A DNA stretch of 64,000 bases from Cyanoderma ruficeps (GCA_008694505.1 VZDJ01007747.1:2507390-2571389); one strand, 5' to 3'. Shown: positions 22,210-37,184, numbered from the stretch's first letter. A program made the numbers and translations. The notes: a model not told the origin generated them from the sequence alone.

Positions 22210-24510
22210 AAAATGTTGGAGCTGAACATAAGGCTTTCATTGCAGGTCAGTGACTGAACTCTTGACCAAAGGATTTAAAATTTGAGTGTCGCTTTAGTAA
22301 GCACTGTAGTTTGGGAGGAAAAAGCAAGTTAATAAGGCTGTATGGTGTGAGCCCATGTGTACCTTCTACTGGAATAGGAATCTTTTTACGTCTTCAGTGC
22401 CTGAGTTCTGTGTGGATGAATTTGCAGTCTTCCTTTTGTAGACAAATGTACAGAATTAATATTTTAGTGAGAATTGAGGTAATATCACAGTTCAGTCTAT
22501 ATAATCTAATTCCTGAATGTCTCTACTCCCTTGAAATACAATAAATCATACTGTGAATTTCAAATACAAAGTTCTTGTCTTTTTATTTTGAAAGGATTGT
22601 CTTTTTGAGTTTTAATCTTTTATTTCTTTTTTACTTCTTTTCTGCACACTCTACTGGGAAGTATGTTATTGCTGGGCACATGCTCTCTGCAGGGAAAATA
22701 GTTATTTGCTATTTTTTATTTCTTCTCTAGATTGCTATCAAGGGAACTAAGAAAGGATGTAGGCATATTGTTAATGTCTCTCTTCAAGCTGTATTTGAGG
22801 TAAGGCAATTTGTTATCCTTATCTCTGAAATTAAAAGATGAAGAAAATGCAGTATTTATTTTCTTTATAGTTACTAAGATTATCCTATTGCTATTTGGTT
22901 TTCTTATTGCTAAAATGTGTTTATACTTGTCAAAAACTGTTCCTTGTCTATGTGACACTTAAAATCCTGTATTTTATTTCAACAGTATCTATTACATATC
23001 TGCATGTTCCTATCAGCTTATGTTCTCTGGATCAATGAAGCCCATTCTTTGTAATTGCTTTGGTTTTGCCCTCTGTGTTTATCACATTGTGTGGGAGTGA
23101 GTGGATTTCTTGCCCCGGGTGGGCAATTCTTATGCAAACTTCGTAAAACTGAGTTTCAAGTTGTTTCCACTGTGAATCACTTTCCTTGTAAGAGGATGAC
23201 TTTTATGGTAATGTTTGAGTAGAATTGTTTTCAAACATATACAAGGTATTTTTTGTGTATTCTTTTTTAAGAGCAGTCCAAATAAAATAATTATTCATGT
23301 CAAGCAATTTACTTCCTTGTCTACTTAATGTTGCTTCTTAGAGGAAGTGTATCGCTTTAAAAGGTTGAATCATTATTTATGAGCATCACAACAGCTGAAC
23401 GGTGTCACTGCAACATTGCCCAATGCAGCTGCATTGAAAATGGATTTGTGTGGGAAACCACTGTTGGTGGGTTATGATTAGTGCACAGGGAATTAGAGAA
23501 TACTGCTTCTTGTTCATATTTCTTTTCAAGCAATTTAAGAGCTTGCCATTCAAGAGATGTTAATTTTTCTTTTCTGTATCAGGGTTACAGTTTTTATAAT
23601 TCAAGAATTTTGCTCATGCTTTCTATAGTTTTCTCATTATTTAAATCAATCCATCTGAATATTTGGGGCATCTCTTACAAGGGGATTCTGCATCTTTTAA
23701 GACAGACATGCTGTACTGCATGTCCAGAAACACTTTTGATTTAGCAAAATGTTTTAAATCTGTCTTGTTGAGTGCCTCACATTTCTGAAGCTGTTTGCTG
23801 TTTGAATTCCACCTAGTGTCAGCTCCATTCAGAAGTATCCTTTAACAGTTTATCAAGAGGTTTTTTACTTGGGATGGAATAAGGAATGATAGAAGGTAGA
23901 GTTATAAAGTTATAATAAACTATTTTTAATTTTATAGAACAAAAATATTTACTATAAGCATTTACAATACTTAAATTAATAAATTACTTCTAAGGTGTTT
24001 TAAAACCCATTGAGGCTTAACTTTCTTTAATCAACATTACACCAAATCTTATTATTTTCTGTCATTTTAATTTTGAGTTATAAATTCATGTCCTGTCAGA
24101 GTGCAAATACACACTTTATGTCTGCAACCTGTTTTCTACTTTCAAAAAAAATTCTTTCTTATTCCCTGTTGTTAAAGTTATGTCAAGTTGAATGTTCCTT
24201 AAAAAACTTAAAATTAAGAAGTATAATAAAGTAATGCAGTCTTTAAATAACATGTTTTCTGAACCTTTTTCTGAAAAAACTAGATAGGATCTCTGATCCA
24301 CCATCACTGGCAGAGGGCGTATTGGGCTTCCCCCTTCCCTTCTGATCTCTGGGATGTGTGGTAGCCAGTCCTGCTTTTCAAAGACAATCTTATTAGAACC
24401 CCACCATGATGTGTTGACATTTCTATGGACATTACTTTGCCAGAAAACCTGAATGGGGAAGGTAGATAAATGATGTGGGTGGCTTGGTGCTTTCTTTGGG
24501 ATCTTTGGAG
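22210..24510. other. AT-rich noncoding stretch
   Basis: I see no gene, RNA or repeat that I can name between the poly-T locus and the duplication at 24511. There are only short frames of up to 87 aa. Confidence 0.5.
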
Positions 24511-24577
24511 TTGATGCAATATCTTTCTGGATTCCATCCTTCTTGGATTTGATGCAATATCTTACTGGATTCCATCC
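24511..24577. repeat. 29-bp near-tandem duplication
   Basis: TTGATGCAATATCTTNCTGG plus ATTCCATCC occurs at 24511-24539 and 24549-24577 with one difference (T against A). A 9-bp junction separates the copies, giving a period of 38 bp. Confidence 0.92.
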
Positions 24578-25683
24578 CAACCGTTACTGGAAGGTATTTG
24601 TTTTTCCTGATGTTTGTGGTGTCAGCTTTCTACCTAGTTAATGTAGCAGAGCTCATGGCTTGCTATATTTCTCCTTGCATGCCCTATGCTGGGTTCCTGT
24701 TACCTGGTTAACTGGATGCTTGTTTTCTTACTCTTGTGACCTGGTCTGTGTCTTGCCATGGCCTTAGTAAGGAAAGGCTAGCTAGTCTAAACCATGCACA
24801 AGTCAAGCCAGGTTAAGAGGAAATGTGCTATGAACTTTTGTTTGTAATAGTTAAGATCAGCAATGCACTTAGAAACACTTATGAAAGATATAGACAAAAA
24901 AGGCAAAAATGCTGAATCTATTTATACCTAGTTTCTATTTTCTTTCATCCTGCCCTACTGACTTGATCCTCTTCTGACAAAATTTTCTTGTTTGCATGTA
25001 GCTTACCTTTCAGGTCACATCTACTGGAAAAAGCCTGCTCACAAGCCTCCATCAGTTAGTTACGCTCTGGTGAGAGAAAGCTCTGTCACACTGCGTCTTT
25101 GGCCACACCAGCATACCTCGGGTCATTTTCTGATTCTTGAAGAAACTCTCATTTTTTATTTAGTTGCACTACAAAAGTTTTCAGATAGTGCAGTGTTAAT
25201 CTTTCATCCCCAAACTGTTTCATTTGTGTCTATCCAGATAAGATATCATCATTGTTCTTAATGATTTCCTTGTTAGAGACTCACAAATACTTTTATTAGT
25301 GTGTTACATTCTTATACTTGACTGGTTAGTCAAAACAGGAGTAAATGCCTTCACCTCCCTTTGAGACTTAGTTTTCAGAAAAAATGTCTTCATGGTGAGC
25401 TGTATTCTCTATCAATGAGTAAATTAACATATTCAATGTTTTGCAGAGCTCCATCTTTCTTCTGACATGGAGACAGAAAGTTGATTGTCAGAAGATAGCA
25501 GAGAGCTGTGTGGTTTTTTGGTTTTTTAAGGCACTTCAGTTTTAGAGTGGTTACAGTTCTGGATTCTGTTTTCAGGTTCATCATCAACAGGTTTATGTGG
25601 TTTAGGCTAAACTGTACTATGCTAGCCCTGTTGCATGCCAATGGGAATGTTCTTAAGAGTACATTGGCATTGAACATTGTTTA

Positions 25684-25746
25684 AGAATCATCTAGTAACA
25701 ACCCCCCTGCCATGGGCAAGGACAACTTCCACTAGGTCAGGTTGCA
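25684..25746 (-). mobile_element. CR1 LINE remnant (minus orientation)
   Basis: The plus strand reads GAATCATCTAGTAACAACCC then CCCTGCCATGGGCAAGGACA and CTTCCACTAGGTCAGGTTGC. This is the reverse complement of the CR1 region just before its 3' end. Only about 60 bp survive and the terminal repeats are missing. Confidence 0.85.
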
Positions 25747-25749
25747 TTG

Positions 25750-28700
25750 TCTTGATAACAGAGAAACATTACTCAGTCACTTGGACATGGGCATCATCCT
25801 CCTAAAGTAACAGAACAGTGATAGAAACTCTACTGAAGTCAAATCCTCAGAACTTCTTTTCCTTTTTCCTCTCCATTGTGTGTTTGACAGTGGTTTGGCA
25901 ATCTACTGGCAAGAAGACATGGAACAATATGCACTCCAGCAACCTTGGAACAGTGTGCAGATAACCCCTGGGAATTGTTTCTACTGGAGATGCTTGAGAC
26001 AGCATGAGGTTTTTGGCTTGCTATTTCTTAAAAGAATTTTTTTTTTATAGCTGAGTCTATAAATAGTTGACAGTTCTTAAATTGAATAATCCCAACTTCC
26101 TTTCCAGGATAAGAAACTGCATCAAGATTTTCAAAGCCAAAAGTCTGCAGCCCAATATATCTATTAATTATCTGCTTATAATGTTGCTCAGATTTTGAGG
26201 CAATTCTCTTATTGTTCCTGTTTTGTGTATAGTGAAAAGACTCACATGGAATCTTGTCTGTGGGCCAGTGGCAGAACCAAAAGCTGAACTTAAATGTCCT
26301 GTGTTTAAGGTGAGAGTTTTACCTACTAGATTATCTTTTATGGTACCGCCATACTTAGAAATTAGAATCACTTAGTTTTCAAACCAGTTGAGTGATCTGT
26401 AACTCCACCTGGTTTACTAAGAGATCATTTATTTTCAAAGTTGGCTTAATAAAGAATTACAGGCCAAAATGTTCAAACCACAGGAGTGATTGAATATACA
26501 AAGGCCCCCCAGGCACATGCACCAAGGCAGAGAGCTTCAGAGACTTTCATGTTACCCAGACCGGTACTGACAGTAACTGTTTTGTGTTGCACTCACATCT
26601 TTTGCTGGGATGTGAATGGTGAAAAGTAAGAAGATGTCATCTGTGCTGCCATTCCTGCTACCAAGGTGGTACTTCAACTATATCTGGGAGGGCAGAACAT
26701 TTCAGTCCTAAAAGTAGGATTTTAGTACTCAAATAATTTTAAGGTTTTTTTTCAACATTTTCCCCTATTAATTGATTTCATAGAAGGTAGTTATGAAAGT
26801 GCTAGCCATGACCATAACAGAGTTAGAAAGAACTACATGTGCCAGGGAACAAGGGTAATCACTCAGGAAATCAAGTGGCTTCCAGTTTTGAAGGGTGCAT
26901 TTGGTTTATTTTTATTTTTTAGCTTTTGTAGCCAGTCACCCAACCCCTGATAGGACAGTTAGATTTCAACTTGCCCAGACCAGAGTTTGTCTATATTAGT
27001 GTTCTTTGCATTCATGTATACTACAACTGATATTTTCATTAACATTTAGAATGACCACATACCTACCGACTTCCTTCACAGAAGGAAATTTTGAGTTTTA
27101 TTGTTTTTGAAAGGAGGAGCTTTACATCAAATAGTCTTTCCCTTGTGTACTTTTAATGTGGAGCCAGTATTTTAGAAAAGCATTCCTCTTCAGTTATAAT
27201 AGTCTGAAAATAGAGGTAACAGTTTTGAAACACCCTTTGTATGGGAAACTTTGTATTATTTTATTTGTGAGAAAGTGTAGCCTCTTGATTCCAGGGAAGA
27301 AATTTTAAATAAACTTTGGGAAAACTTGTAAAAAGCTATTAGCAAAATATACAGTGGTGTGCATTGTGAATCATGTAACCTGCACTGGTTTTTTCTCATC
27401 ATACTGCTATTAAGTAAAAAAACTTATCTGAAGGGAATATGTAACACATCATAATGTTACCTCTAATCCTAGCAAATTTAAACAGAAATATTTTAGATTA
27501 ATGAACTTACTGTGAAAGTAGTGGTTGCTAGCTTAGAAACTGATACAGAGATTTGTTTGAGCCACAAGGATAGAAAACATGTCACTAACCTTTCATTTTA
27601 CAGGATAGTCTAAGGTGATTTTATGAGATAAAAGTCAGTGGTGAAGTTTTCTGATGCTCACTTGAACCATGTATATAAATTTATGAATTAATAAGCTATT
27701 CCAAAAATATAGCGGCTTTCTCTGAAAATTGTTCAGGAAATGAAAAGCACTTACGTAATGTTAAAGGAATGAAAGGAATATTTCTTAGCATTAGAGAAAG
27801 GAAAATAAAGCTTCACTCTAAAATCCTTAGGAACTAACTACCCCAAGAAAGTAGATCTCTGCAAATGTAAGGTACATGCAAAACTGTTTCGAGAGTGCTT
27901 CTCAGAGCCTCTTAAAAGTATTGTCATGTATTGAAACCCTGGTTTTCAGATGGGTACAAAAAATGTTTAGAATTCTTTGTGCATGGATGTTTGCATTTGT
28001 CCAGTGTGGTTGACTTCATTTTTCTTCTTTGCCATTGGATCTGCCTTTTGCTATGACAGCCAGGTAGAAGAAGCTGAAGAAAGTTGCTGTTAACCTACCT
28101 TGTTTGCCAGCAATTCCAGGGAGTGGCAGGAGATACAGAATTACATGGGGCGCCTGGATGTGCCGTGTACTCCAGCTGCAGGAGTATGTGGGAAGCAGAG
28201 CACTTCAATTTCACCAAAGCACCTCTTATAGTGCAGTGCTGGCTCTTCCTGGTTAGCACAGGTGGGCAAGTGAGCCACGTCCAAGGAAAATGTAAGCTTT
28301 TTTTAGAGATTTTACAGATGTATGTGACAGAGTTTTTCCAGTAAATTCAGGGCTATAATTTTGTTACTTTCTTTGCAGTTCATCTGCTTGAGTTGGTGAA
28401 AATGGGCTCATCTGGTGGTAAAGCTTTTTTGGTTTTTGTAGGGTACTTGTCCATTTCTCATATTCTGATTAGAATCTTTTGGGCTATTTACTACTAAAGT
28501 CAAAGCTTCACAGCCCAAGTAAAAAAAACTTGTCTGGCAACTACTTAGTAAGCTAATAAATCTATTAAACATCTAGAGCAAAAGAGACACAAAGGTGTAG
28601 ATTAGAGTTGTGAACTAGGATTTAAAATAAAATCTCAGTTTTACCTCTTTCCTAGGAGAAAGGACCCTGAAAAATGCATTTGAAAAGGCTTTGCATCTCT

Positions 28701-29888
28701 GTTGGAATCCTTTGGCATTCCATTGAAGTCATCTTCATTTGTTTTCTAACCTCTACCACTGATACCGATGATTTTTCACTTGTTTCATATTACGCTATGA
28801 TTTCACTTTCATGAAACTCCAGCATGCCTTTTATGTGGGTCACATTTTCCTCGCCCTCCTCTATATTGGTCTAGGATTTTCAATTATTTCCATATTCATG
28901 CAGCTCAGTCAGTACACAGCCAATTGAAACAGGCAGGCTGCTCAATGTCTTTTCCACTCCAGGAGTAATTTGATCAGGGAGTGACTGCATTATTTTTTCA
29001 GAGAGCTGAACTGTGCGTGCCAGGTGATCTGCAGCGGAGAACAGCATCATTATGAAAAGGCTTAGACGTTCCATGCCATTTGTGCTTCTGCAACTTGTAG
29101 TGCAGCTAACGGTACCGTCCTGATGTTTTTTCTCATATGCATGATTCAAATGTAGTCAGGTAAAGGAGGTAGAAAAGAGTATGGGTGAATCAGGGGACTG
29201 TATTTATGCTGTATGAGATTGAGTTTCAAAGATGTTGGGTCCTGAGAGATCCTTCATTGCTGCCGTGTTTGTTTTACAGAAGTGCTGGTACTCACAGAGC
29301 AGATTAAGTGTATTTCTTTAGTTTCCCTCTGAAGTTCTATCCTAGAGTTAAAAAATCTTACATGGAATTTTGTTATTGGTACATTCCCACATAAATATTT
29401 CAACTTGCATAAAGTGGCAAAGGAGAGATTTGGCTGTGAGGGAAAAGTCATCAGGTAGTCCTTGCATCCATTATGATCTTCATCTGGGCTGATTAATGTG
29501 CTCAGACAACCAGAGGGAATAGGTAAGCCTTGGCTGTCACAGGTACCTTAGATCCATGAGAATGTCCTTGCACTGAGAAGAGCTAAATAGATGTCCCTTG
29601 ATATCAAAAGGACTCCAAAGGAAGGGTAAGCTCTTTTCCAGAATTACCAAGGAAAGAGAGAAGGTGTGGGTGAGGCAGATCACAGAGTTCTGGTGTCATA
29701 AATCGCTGTGTTGTTGTCGATTTCTTGCTGTTGGGGACTATTTAGATGAACATCAGGTACAGGTGACAACTACATTTTTCTTTGAAGTCCCTGGGCTGGA
29801 TTGCAAGCTTGTGGGTATGATTTCATGCTGGAAGAATGGCACAGGTGAGGTGAGCATCGCCTTGGGACTGCCACTGCAAAACTGTCCT
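25750..29888. other. AT-rich noncoding stretch
   Basis: No gene recognised. Open frames at 28084-28344 (plus) and 28880-29149 (minus) do not resemble known proteins. Confidence 0.5.
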
Positions 29889-29928
29889 GAGGTCCCCTTC
29901 CAACCTGGTATTCTATGATTATATGATT
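29889..29928 (+). mobile_element. CR1-type 3' end remnant
   Basis: GAGGTCCCCTTCCAACCTGG followed by TATTCTATGATTATATGATT matches the last bases of CR1 with its terminal 8-bp repeats. The sequence before it is too diverged to assign, so the true element may reach further left. Confidence 0.7.
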
Positions 29929-29929
29929 G

Positions 29930-32900
29930 CTCAGTACGATTTTTCCACTGCTTCTTACAGAAGTTGTGTCTTCACTTCTATATTGTCTTTCAAAAAATAG
30001 AAATTGAATAAAATCTATGGATTCAAATAATTAGAGTCAAATTTTTGAGCTCCTCTCAGCTGAGTATGCACCATCATTGAGGTGATTGGTGATAAAATCA
30101 TCTGACTCTTAGAGAAGTCTGTCTTACTGAAACTTGAATCTTTACAGTGGCATGTTAAAAGCTTTCATGTAGGTCTAGACTTCTTCAGTTTCTTGTTTCT
30201 TCACTGCAGCTGCCATGGGCATGTCTAGTCTGGGCACATTTTCCCCCTCTTATTTGAAATAAATAGACATTTTCCAATCAATATCTATGATAACGTACCC
30301 ATGGAGAGGGAAAACCCCCACCTTCTAGAGGTGATATTATGATCTAGAGGTGAATTCTGGTATTTTACCTTGAGATTTTTGGAGAAGTGGTATTCAGCAC
30401 ATTAATAGTGATGCTAGCTCTTACACTGCCAGGGTTGAATCTGGATTGTCCAGTTCTAGATGCATTTCAGTTCAGCGTCTTGTTAAGCTTCCTTGACTGA
30501 GTGTGCCTGAAAGTCAGTGAAGAGAAGAAACCACAGCAAGTGATTTTATCTTGAGTACATATCCACTTCTGTTTATTTTCATCATCTTATCTAAATGCAT
30601 AATACAGTGGGCATCATCATTATTGCCTTTGCTACAGCTGGAAATATCAAGAAGACAGGGAAAAGATTTGCACGGGATCATTTTACCTTCAGGAAGGAGA
30701 CTTGGCTTGTGTATGTTGCTGTTCAGTCCTATAACATAGTGACATATATATCTCTCATCTAGGAATTGAACAAGACTATCTTCCAGACCAGTTTCTGGAC
30801 TCTTTTGCCTTTGGAAAGATATTGGAACCTGCACATGGTGGCCTAGAAAGTACAGTAGTGTTTTGGAACGTTCAGATGTGCTGCACGCTAGTCACCTCAA
30901 TGCAGTGAGAGTTTTTGCTCTTCCTTGCAGTGTCCTTTTATTTTAACTTCCATGGGCTTTCTTCAAGAGAGGACTTATTTCCCCATGTGAAGGCTGTAGT
31001 GTACTTTTGCCTGCAGAATGATACAGCTTCTGAGCTGTTGCTCCTCAGCTTATGGTACACATTTCCTACTCAACTTTAGGTCTTTCTCATCAAACTGATG
31101 TGTGTGGTCAGTAGTAGTTCAAGGTGAACACTTCAGATCTCTTAGGACTGAAACAACAAAGCATTGAAGTATGTTTTTGATATGAGGTGAGTAAGGTAGG
31201 CAAGAACTATTCACAACCCTTTACCAACACTTTTTTTATTGCACAGGGCAATTTCCATTCAGCTATGCCTATTTTCTGGCTAAATATTTATTTGTTTTCT
31301 TTGGATACTACATTTTTTTTCTTAATTTTTGTCTCTTTTTAATTTTTTATCATCTTTAATCTTGCTGGTGATCCAGATTAAAATGAAGAATTCACTTGCA
31401 TTCCTCAAGATTTTATCAAGGTAGAGAAGAAGAATTTCTAAATTGCATTGTTGTTTTTCAGATCAGAAAGCAACTATGACATGAAAACTTATCAGTAGAT
31501 AAGTTATAATTATTGCAATAAGTAGATTGTTGCAATTCACAGAGGAAAAAACAGCTGATCTCTCCGTGATGGGATACCTATGTCAAAATTAAGGCCTGGG
31601 TCTGCATTTGATTCCACATAAGCGGCAGCTAGAATTGGATTTTTGACAGTCTCCCAAGCTAAAACTGACATGGAGCTGCCTTTGTTTTCACAAGTTCCCA
31701 AAATAGCTGTTTTAAATTAATCCAGAGAAGGCTGAGGTGATACAGGAGGTAACACAGAAATGAAAAGCTTCTCTCATGCCCAGTGTATTATTTATCAAGC
31801 CTAGGATACCAAAATAGGCTGCAGTATCACCACTCTGATATATTGACACTATTGTCAATACTGCACTTTTGTGTTCTCAGAAATTCAATTTATACTGAAA
31901 TCTGGTATGTCCCATTAATTGAATTTTGACTCCTGCTGAGACAAGACAGCAATTCTATGTTGTGATTATGTTTCTGCCTTTTTGGTGCTTCATACTTTAT
32001 GTCTTCATACCTGTCTCCAGAGCACAGTCTCTTATTCTAATATCTGCTTTGGTGCAAGGATAGGCTGCAAAGCTTCTGAAAGATGGAAAATAAAAATTAA
32101 TTCCTATGAAGTGACGTTGGGGTGCTTGGCAAGCAGTGAGGTATGTGCCATGGACCTCAACTCTCACATGGTGGAAGGAAACAAAGTGAGGCTGACAGAG
32201 ATTAAAGAAGTAACACTGATAACCTGTAAGCAACAGGCAAGTTCCTCTTTAGTTTCTGCAGAGGAATCTGGGTTCAAGCTTTTTAGGGATGTTTATTGTT
32301 CTCTGTCCTAGGAACTCCGTTAGAGTTCAGAGTGCTGAGTCGAGGTGTGCTTTTGGTCAGAGAGCAAGCACAAATTTATGCCAGAAATTTCCTCAGAAAA
32401 TATGATTATTCCATATGGTTTGTGGGAGATATCTAGGCTATGTTTTGACCTTATATTTCAGGCTCTGTTGCTGCTGTATGTATGGCATTTTATGGCATAT
32501 GGGAACATAAGTGGGTTGTAAATAAGCACTGATACCTTTGATTCAACTGCATCAGGGGACAGGTGACTAGGAGTGTCAGAACTGCAGAGCTATGGGCCTG
32601 GGGAGGGAGGCAGAAAGCCAGATAGCAACACCTGCCTAGGGTCAGAGAGAAGGACTAAGCTTTCTTAGATGAAGATATGTGGGGATGTGTCTTTTCTGAC
32701 ACTTTTTTTTCCTGCCCTGGTTTATTAAGTTCCAGTAAACAAATAAAATATGTTCTCTTTTTGATGTAACTTGGCTGAGTCACTACATTTCATAACAGTC
32801 AGAGGTGCCCAGAAAGTTTGTTGTAGCTGGATTCAGGCCCATTGGATTTGCTCAGATAAATACACTTGGTGGAAAGAGGAGTGTTAAGAGCTTTCTAACC

Positions 32901-35900
32901 CAGCCTACCTTTGGGAAGAACAAAAGCTGGTAGAGGCTGAACAGAGAAAACAAGAGAGCAAATTGAGTAAGGGCTCCTGTGCACTCATCACTCCTTCCTG
33001 AGAAGCGGTGTGGTTCTCATCCAGGCCCTGTTGAGCTCTCTAAGGCTATCCTAATGTTCTCTGCAGATATGTATGTCTTGAACATGTGAGGAGTTTTGTT
33101 GTTTTGTTGGGGTTTTTTTTTTCCCAAACACATTTCAGAATCCAGGCCAGCTGCTACAGCTGCTTCCCTTCAGCAAAACCGCTTCAAACCATGTTGAGGT
33201 TTTGTGGCTCTTTGTAGCTGCAAACCTACTCACAGCCAATTTCTTCACATTATAAGGTTATTTTAGCAACATAGTAATTCTAAGTGGTTCCAAAAATGCC
33301 CCCGTCTTTTGTCTCCATTTGTTTACTCCTCTCTTCTTTCTTCCAAACATGTTTTTCCATCCCTTTAGCAAAGCAAAGTGAGTCCTGTGCTCCAACAAGG
33401 GTATATCAATGCTGATGGAGGAAACTGGAGGAATTCTTGAGGACAGCACAACCCACAATTTAACCCAGTCTTTTCTGATTCCTAGGATGAAAGTTTCAGG
33501 TTTAAGCAGAGTGTGTGTTTTCACAACCGTATGGCTTCTTTGCATGCATGTGGGCTGAGCATTAAGCATCAGCAATCAGAGCCTGTGAACAGCCCGATGC
33601 ATTAGGAAGTCTAGACTGTGCTGCTTGTTTACTTTGAGTATAAATGTCATCTTGGCAAGTGATCTCCTGTCTTGCATACACAAAGTTTGTAAGTTGATTG
33701 CTGAGCTTAAATGGCATAGGCTGGGTAATGAATTTTAAAGTTTGTGTTTCTGTTCTTTAGTGACCCTGTGCCATGACGTGAAGGTGCAAAGCACCCCTGA
33801 AGTTCCTTTCAGATAATCAGTCACAGTGTCTGTACTGAGCTAATCAGAGGAATTTGACATTTTGATATTGAATAGATGAACTAAGAACTAAAAAAACTAT
33901 AACTGTAATTTTCAATCAAGTCAGGGCATGGACTGGTCTAAGTAACTGCTCTGGTCAGAGGGTTTACTTCCAATGTTCATTAATAGCAGTTACTACTACT
34001 GTAGGGATGTTTTGGACTGACAAAATGCTTTACATAGAATCAGTACCAATTGACATTCAGCAGATAATACTGTTCTATGCCTTGAAAATGACATCCATTT
34101 TTTTTCCTTTAAAATGAATCTAAAACTTCCACAATAAATCATTATGACCTTGGTAATGATTTAGCTTTTCCATTTAGGTGATACATAAATACTCCTTGAA
34201 TTTTTTTTCTTCCAAGTAATTTGGGAAATAAGACAAACTCAAAGTGTCCTGATCACCAATCACAATGGCATTCCAGATTAAAAGGGAAAATTGTTGAGAA
34301 CATACCCTCTTATAGGGGGGGAAAGTAGCAAAAGTTAACTAAATGCATTTAGAGCTATAAGGCTCTAAAAATAATTTTCATGTTATGTCTGTACCTTTGA
34401 ACTCTACCAAGGATGCATAAAATCAGATGTGTTGAAAGGTTTGCTTTCCATCACTAAAGCTGATTTGCTTTCAGTAGGAAATTACAATTTGTAAAATTCT
34501 TTCTCATTTGATTTCTTGGTAGTTATTAAAGTCAACTGTTTCACTTCCTCATGTTATCTGACAAGTATTAATAAATTGTAGTGTCAGTGTTCCTGGTGTT
34601 ATGTTCCTTTGAATACAGTGTTTTGTCTGTGGCATAGGTAAGTGTGTCTTGACAGTTTTCAGTTACAGTAGAACTAGTATTACACATTACAAATGTTCCT
34701 TTTCTAGTATCATGTCATCATTACCTTAATTCCTTGTGGAACTTCCCTTTTTTCAAGGGAAAAAAATTTAGTGACTATCCCACTAGTAACTCCTTTTTGT
34801 GAGGTTTTTTTTTTTTTGTTACATGTTTCTGTATCTCTCTAATGAAATGCAAAGCTAAGTTCTACTTTCACAGTGAACCATCTCCTTTTAGCATCTCCTT
34901 TCATGTAGTCTGTGCACTGTTTTAGTTGTGTGAGAAACCTTGTCTAGATATCTCATTGCCACCCTGGTGAAAAAAGCAGTGTGTCCTTTAGAATGTCTTC
35001 TCAGTGTTCCCAGGGATAGATGCAGTGTTTCCAGCTAAGAATTATCAGGGGTTTATTACACCAGCAAATGGCCATGCTGGGTCTTCAAAATCATGCACTT
35101 CTGGCGTAGAAAGTATTTAAACCGTACTGGGCTGTCTTCTGCAGGTGTGGTGGAAGCATTTTCTTATCATTTTGTGATTTTTTTCTGGCCAGCTTTCCAG
35201 ACTGAAGTGGATCACACCTGAAAACTGACCTGTCTAATGAGTATAGCCTACATCTTGCAGTGTTGTGCTGAAGTGTTGGTTTGAGCTGAGGCATGGCTGT
35301 GTTTTGCCAGTGCTTTGGAGTATGAGCAGTTGAACTTTATTTCTTTGCAGGCCATAAAATGTGCTGCTAACAAATGCTCTCTTGCCTGATCCTCTAGTTC
35401 AGTGTATACTCAGAAAAAGTCTCTTAGATTGAGCTACTCTGGGAAAGGAGGCTGCCTAAAAGAAAGTCTTCCCACTAGTTGTCTTTAGTTTTGGCTGGAC
35501 ACCAGGGACCCATATCTAGAGGGCCTTTCACATGCAGTTCAGCATCTGAGGAAGCCACTTTTCAGCTGTTCCTCTTGTGTCTCTTCAGGCTGGAAATCCT
35601 TTTCTGCCTGTGGTAATGGATATAGAAGGCCCATCCTATAACTGCAGCCTGGGGATTTTGTGTGTAGCTGCACTCCTTAAACTGCAGTTTTCTGCTCCTA
35701 TAAGACAATGGGCTTGGAGGGAGTAAATTTCATGGGGCATCTCTTCTGGAATTCTAGAAGGAGTGTGTAGAGCCTCCATCCAGCAAATGGTGCACAAATC
35801 AAAATATTCATCCTAAGGGTATGCCCTTCTTAAATGCAGGAAGTGTAAAATGATGCTGTGAGATCATTGCAGGGGTATTTACCTCACATTTGCTCCTCAA

Positions 35901-37184
35901 ATTCCTCCTAGTGCTCCTGTGTGACAGACTCATGTGAAATTCCAGATCCGCTAACAAATGAGGAACCTCACTGTGTAGCTGCAATATGTGCACAGTATTT
36001 AGTTTTAGACTCCTGATTTTAAAGGCTAGATGAGATTACAGAGTTCTAATTTCAAGGTATTTACCATTTTCTTACCCCTTTTCCTCTGGGCTGGAGTCAT
36101 AGTTTGTACCATATTTAAGGTTTCCAGCCTGATTGCCAGCACTAATGCGTCATTTCAGTTGATCAGCCAGGTTGGTTCTGCCAGGGCCTCTGAAGTGGCC
36201 TTGCACATTTGTTAGGGAGAAAGAAAGAGCTATGGGCCACCATCTGATATTTGGTGCCTTGCTGTCATAACAGATTCATTGGGGGCCCAACTGGACCTGA
36301 CTTTCACTGTGCAAAATATTGAACAGCAAGGAACACAATTGTTCTGGAAAGGTTTGCTGTGGGGAGATAGAAAACGGGTAGGAAAAAACCCTAGAGAGTG
36401 TTCAAAGAGTGATAGGAAGTTATGTAGCTTTCATCTGGAGTAGACCCCACTGCTTGGGAGCCTGGACATTCTGAAGGGAATGCAGCAACACCCCACGTAG
36501 AGCAGTTGGCTCTAACATCACTGATAATGATGGCAATATTTGCCTCTGGAAGTTGGGATTAAATTGCTTTATTTCTTTAACCATCTGTTTGAAATAACTT
36601 CTTACCATCTTTCATCTACAAATTACTTTTATATTGACATGCCACGTTTTGCTGTTCTCTGAGCTTCTCAAAGGCTTGCTATTTTTAGACTTGTATAATG
36701 GATGTGTGCATGACAACTCAGCTGGCAACCAGCTTGTTAACTCAGACTGGTGCCTGGTTCTTGCATCTTTTTATATTTTGAGTCAATTGTACCTTTTGAG
36801 GTAGAATATCTGAAATAGAGCAGAAGTAGGTGCATAAAACCAAAGGGAAAGCCAAGAACATCTGATTTTCATTATATTCTTTACCTTTTGTGCTGAGTGC
36901 ATCTTGGGTGTGTTGGACATGCTGGAGATACACTGAACTATTGCACTGTACAGGTTGGCTGATGTCTTGTAATCCTGTAAAAGTAACTGAAGTTAGATAT
37001 AAAATAAATAAACAGTAGGACACTGGATTAGTCTTACAGAGAGAAAGTCAGTGTGTAAAAACTATCAGGAGGGTTTCCACTCCCTGGCATATTACCTTAG
37101 TTGAGTTGTGGTTTTCTGCAGTAATTAACACACTGTAACTGTGTAAAATAAGTTAATTTGCACAGTATGATGATGGCCCTTCAG
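29930..37184. other. AT-rich noncoding stretch
   Basis: No protein gene or RNA gene is visible. A short imperfect direct repeat (TCTAGAGGTGA at about 30,325 and 30,342) and T-rich tracts are present. The largest frames (109 aa at 31982-32311; 106 aa at 30514-30834) have no recognisable features. Confidence 0.5.

Noticed and set aside
24116..24580. 154-aa minus-strand frame
   Set aside because: No recognisable domain; its beginning is made of the duplicated unit at 24511-24577, so its length is partly an artefact of that duplication.
29598..29888. Whole 29,598-29,928 interval as one CR1 copy
   Set aside because: Only the last 40 bases show a clear CR1 match; the upstream part could not be aligned by eye.
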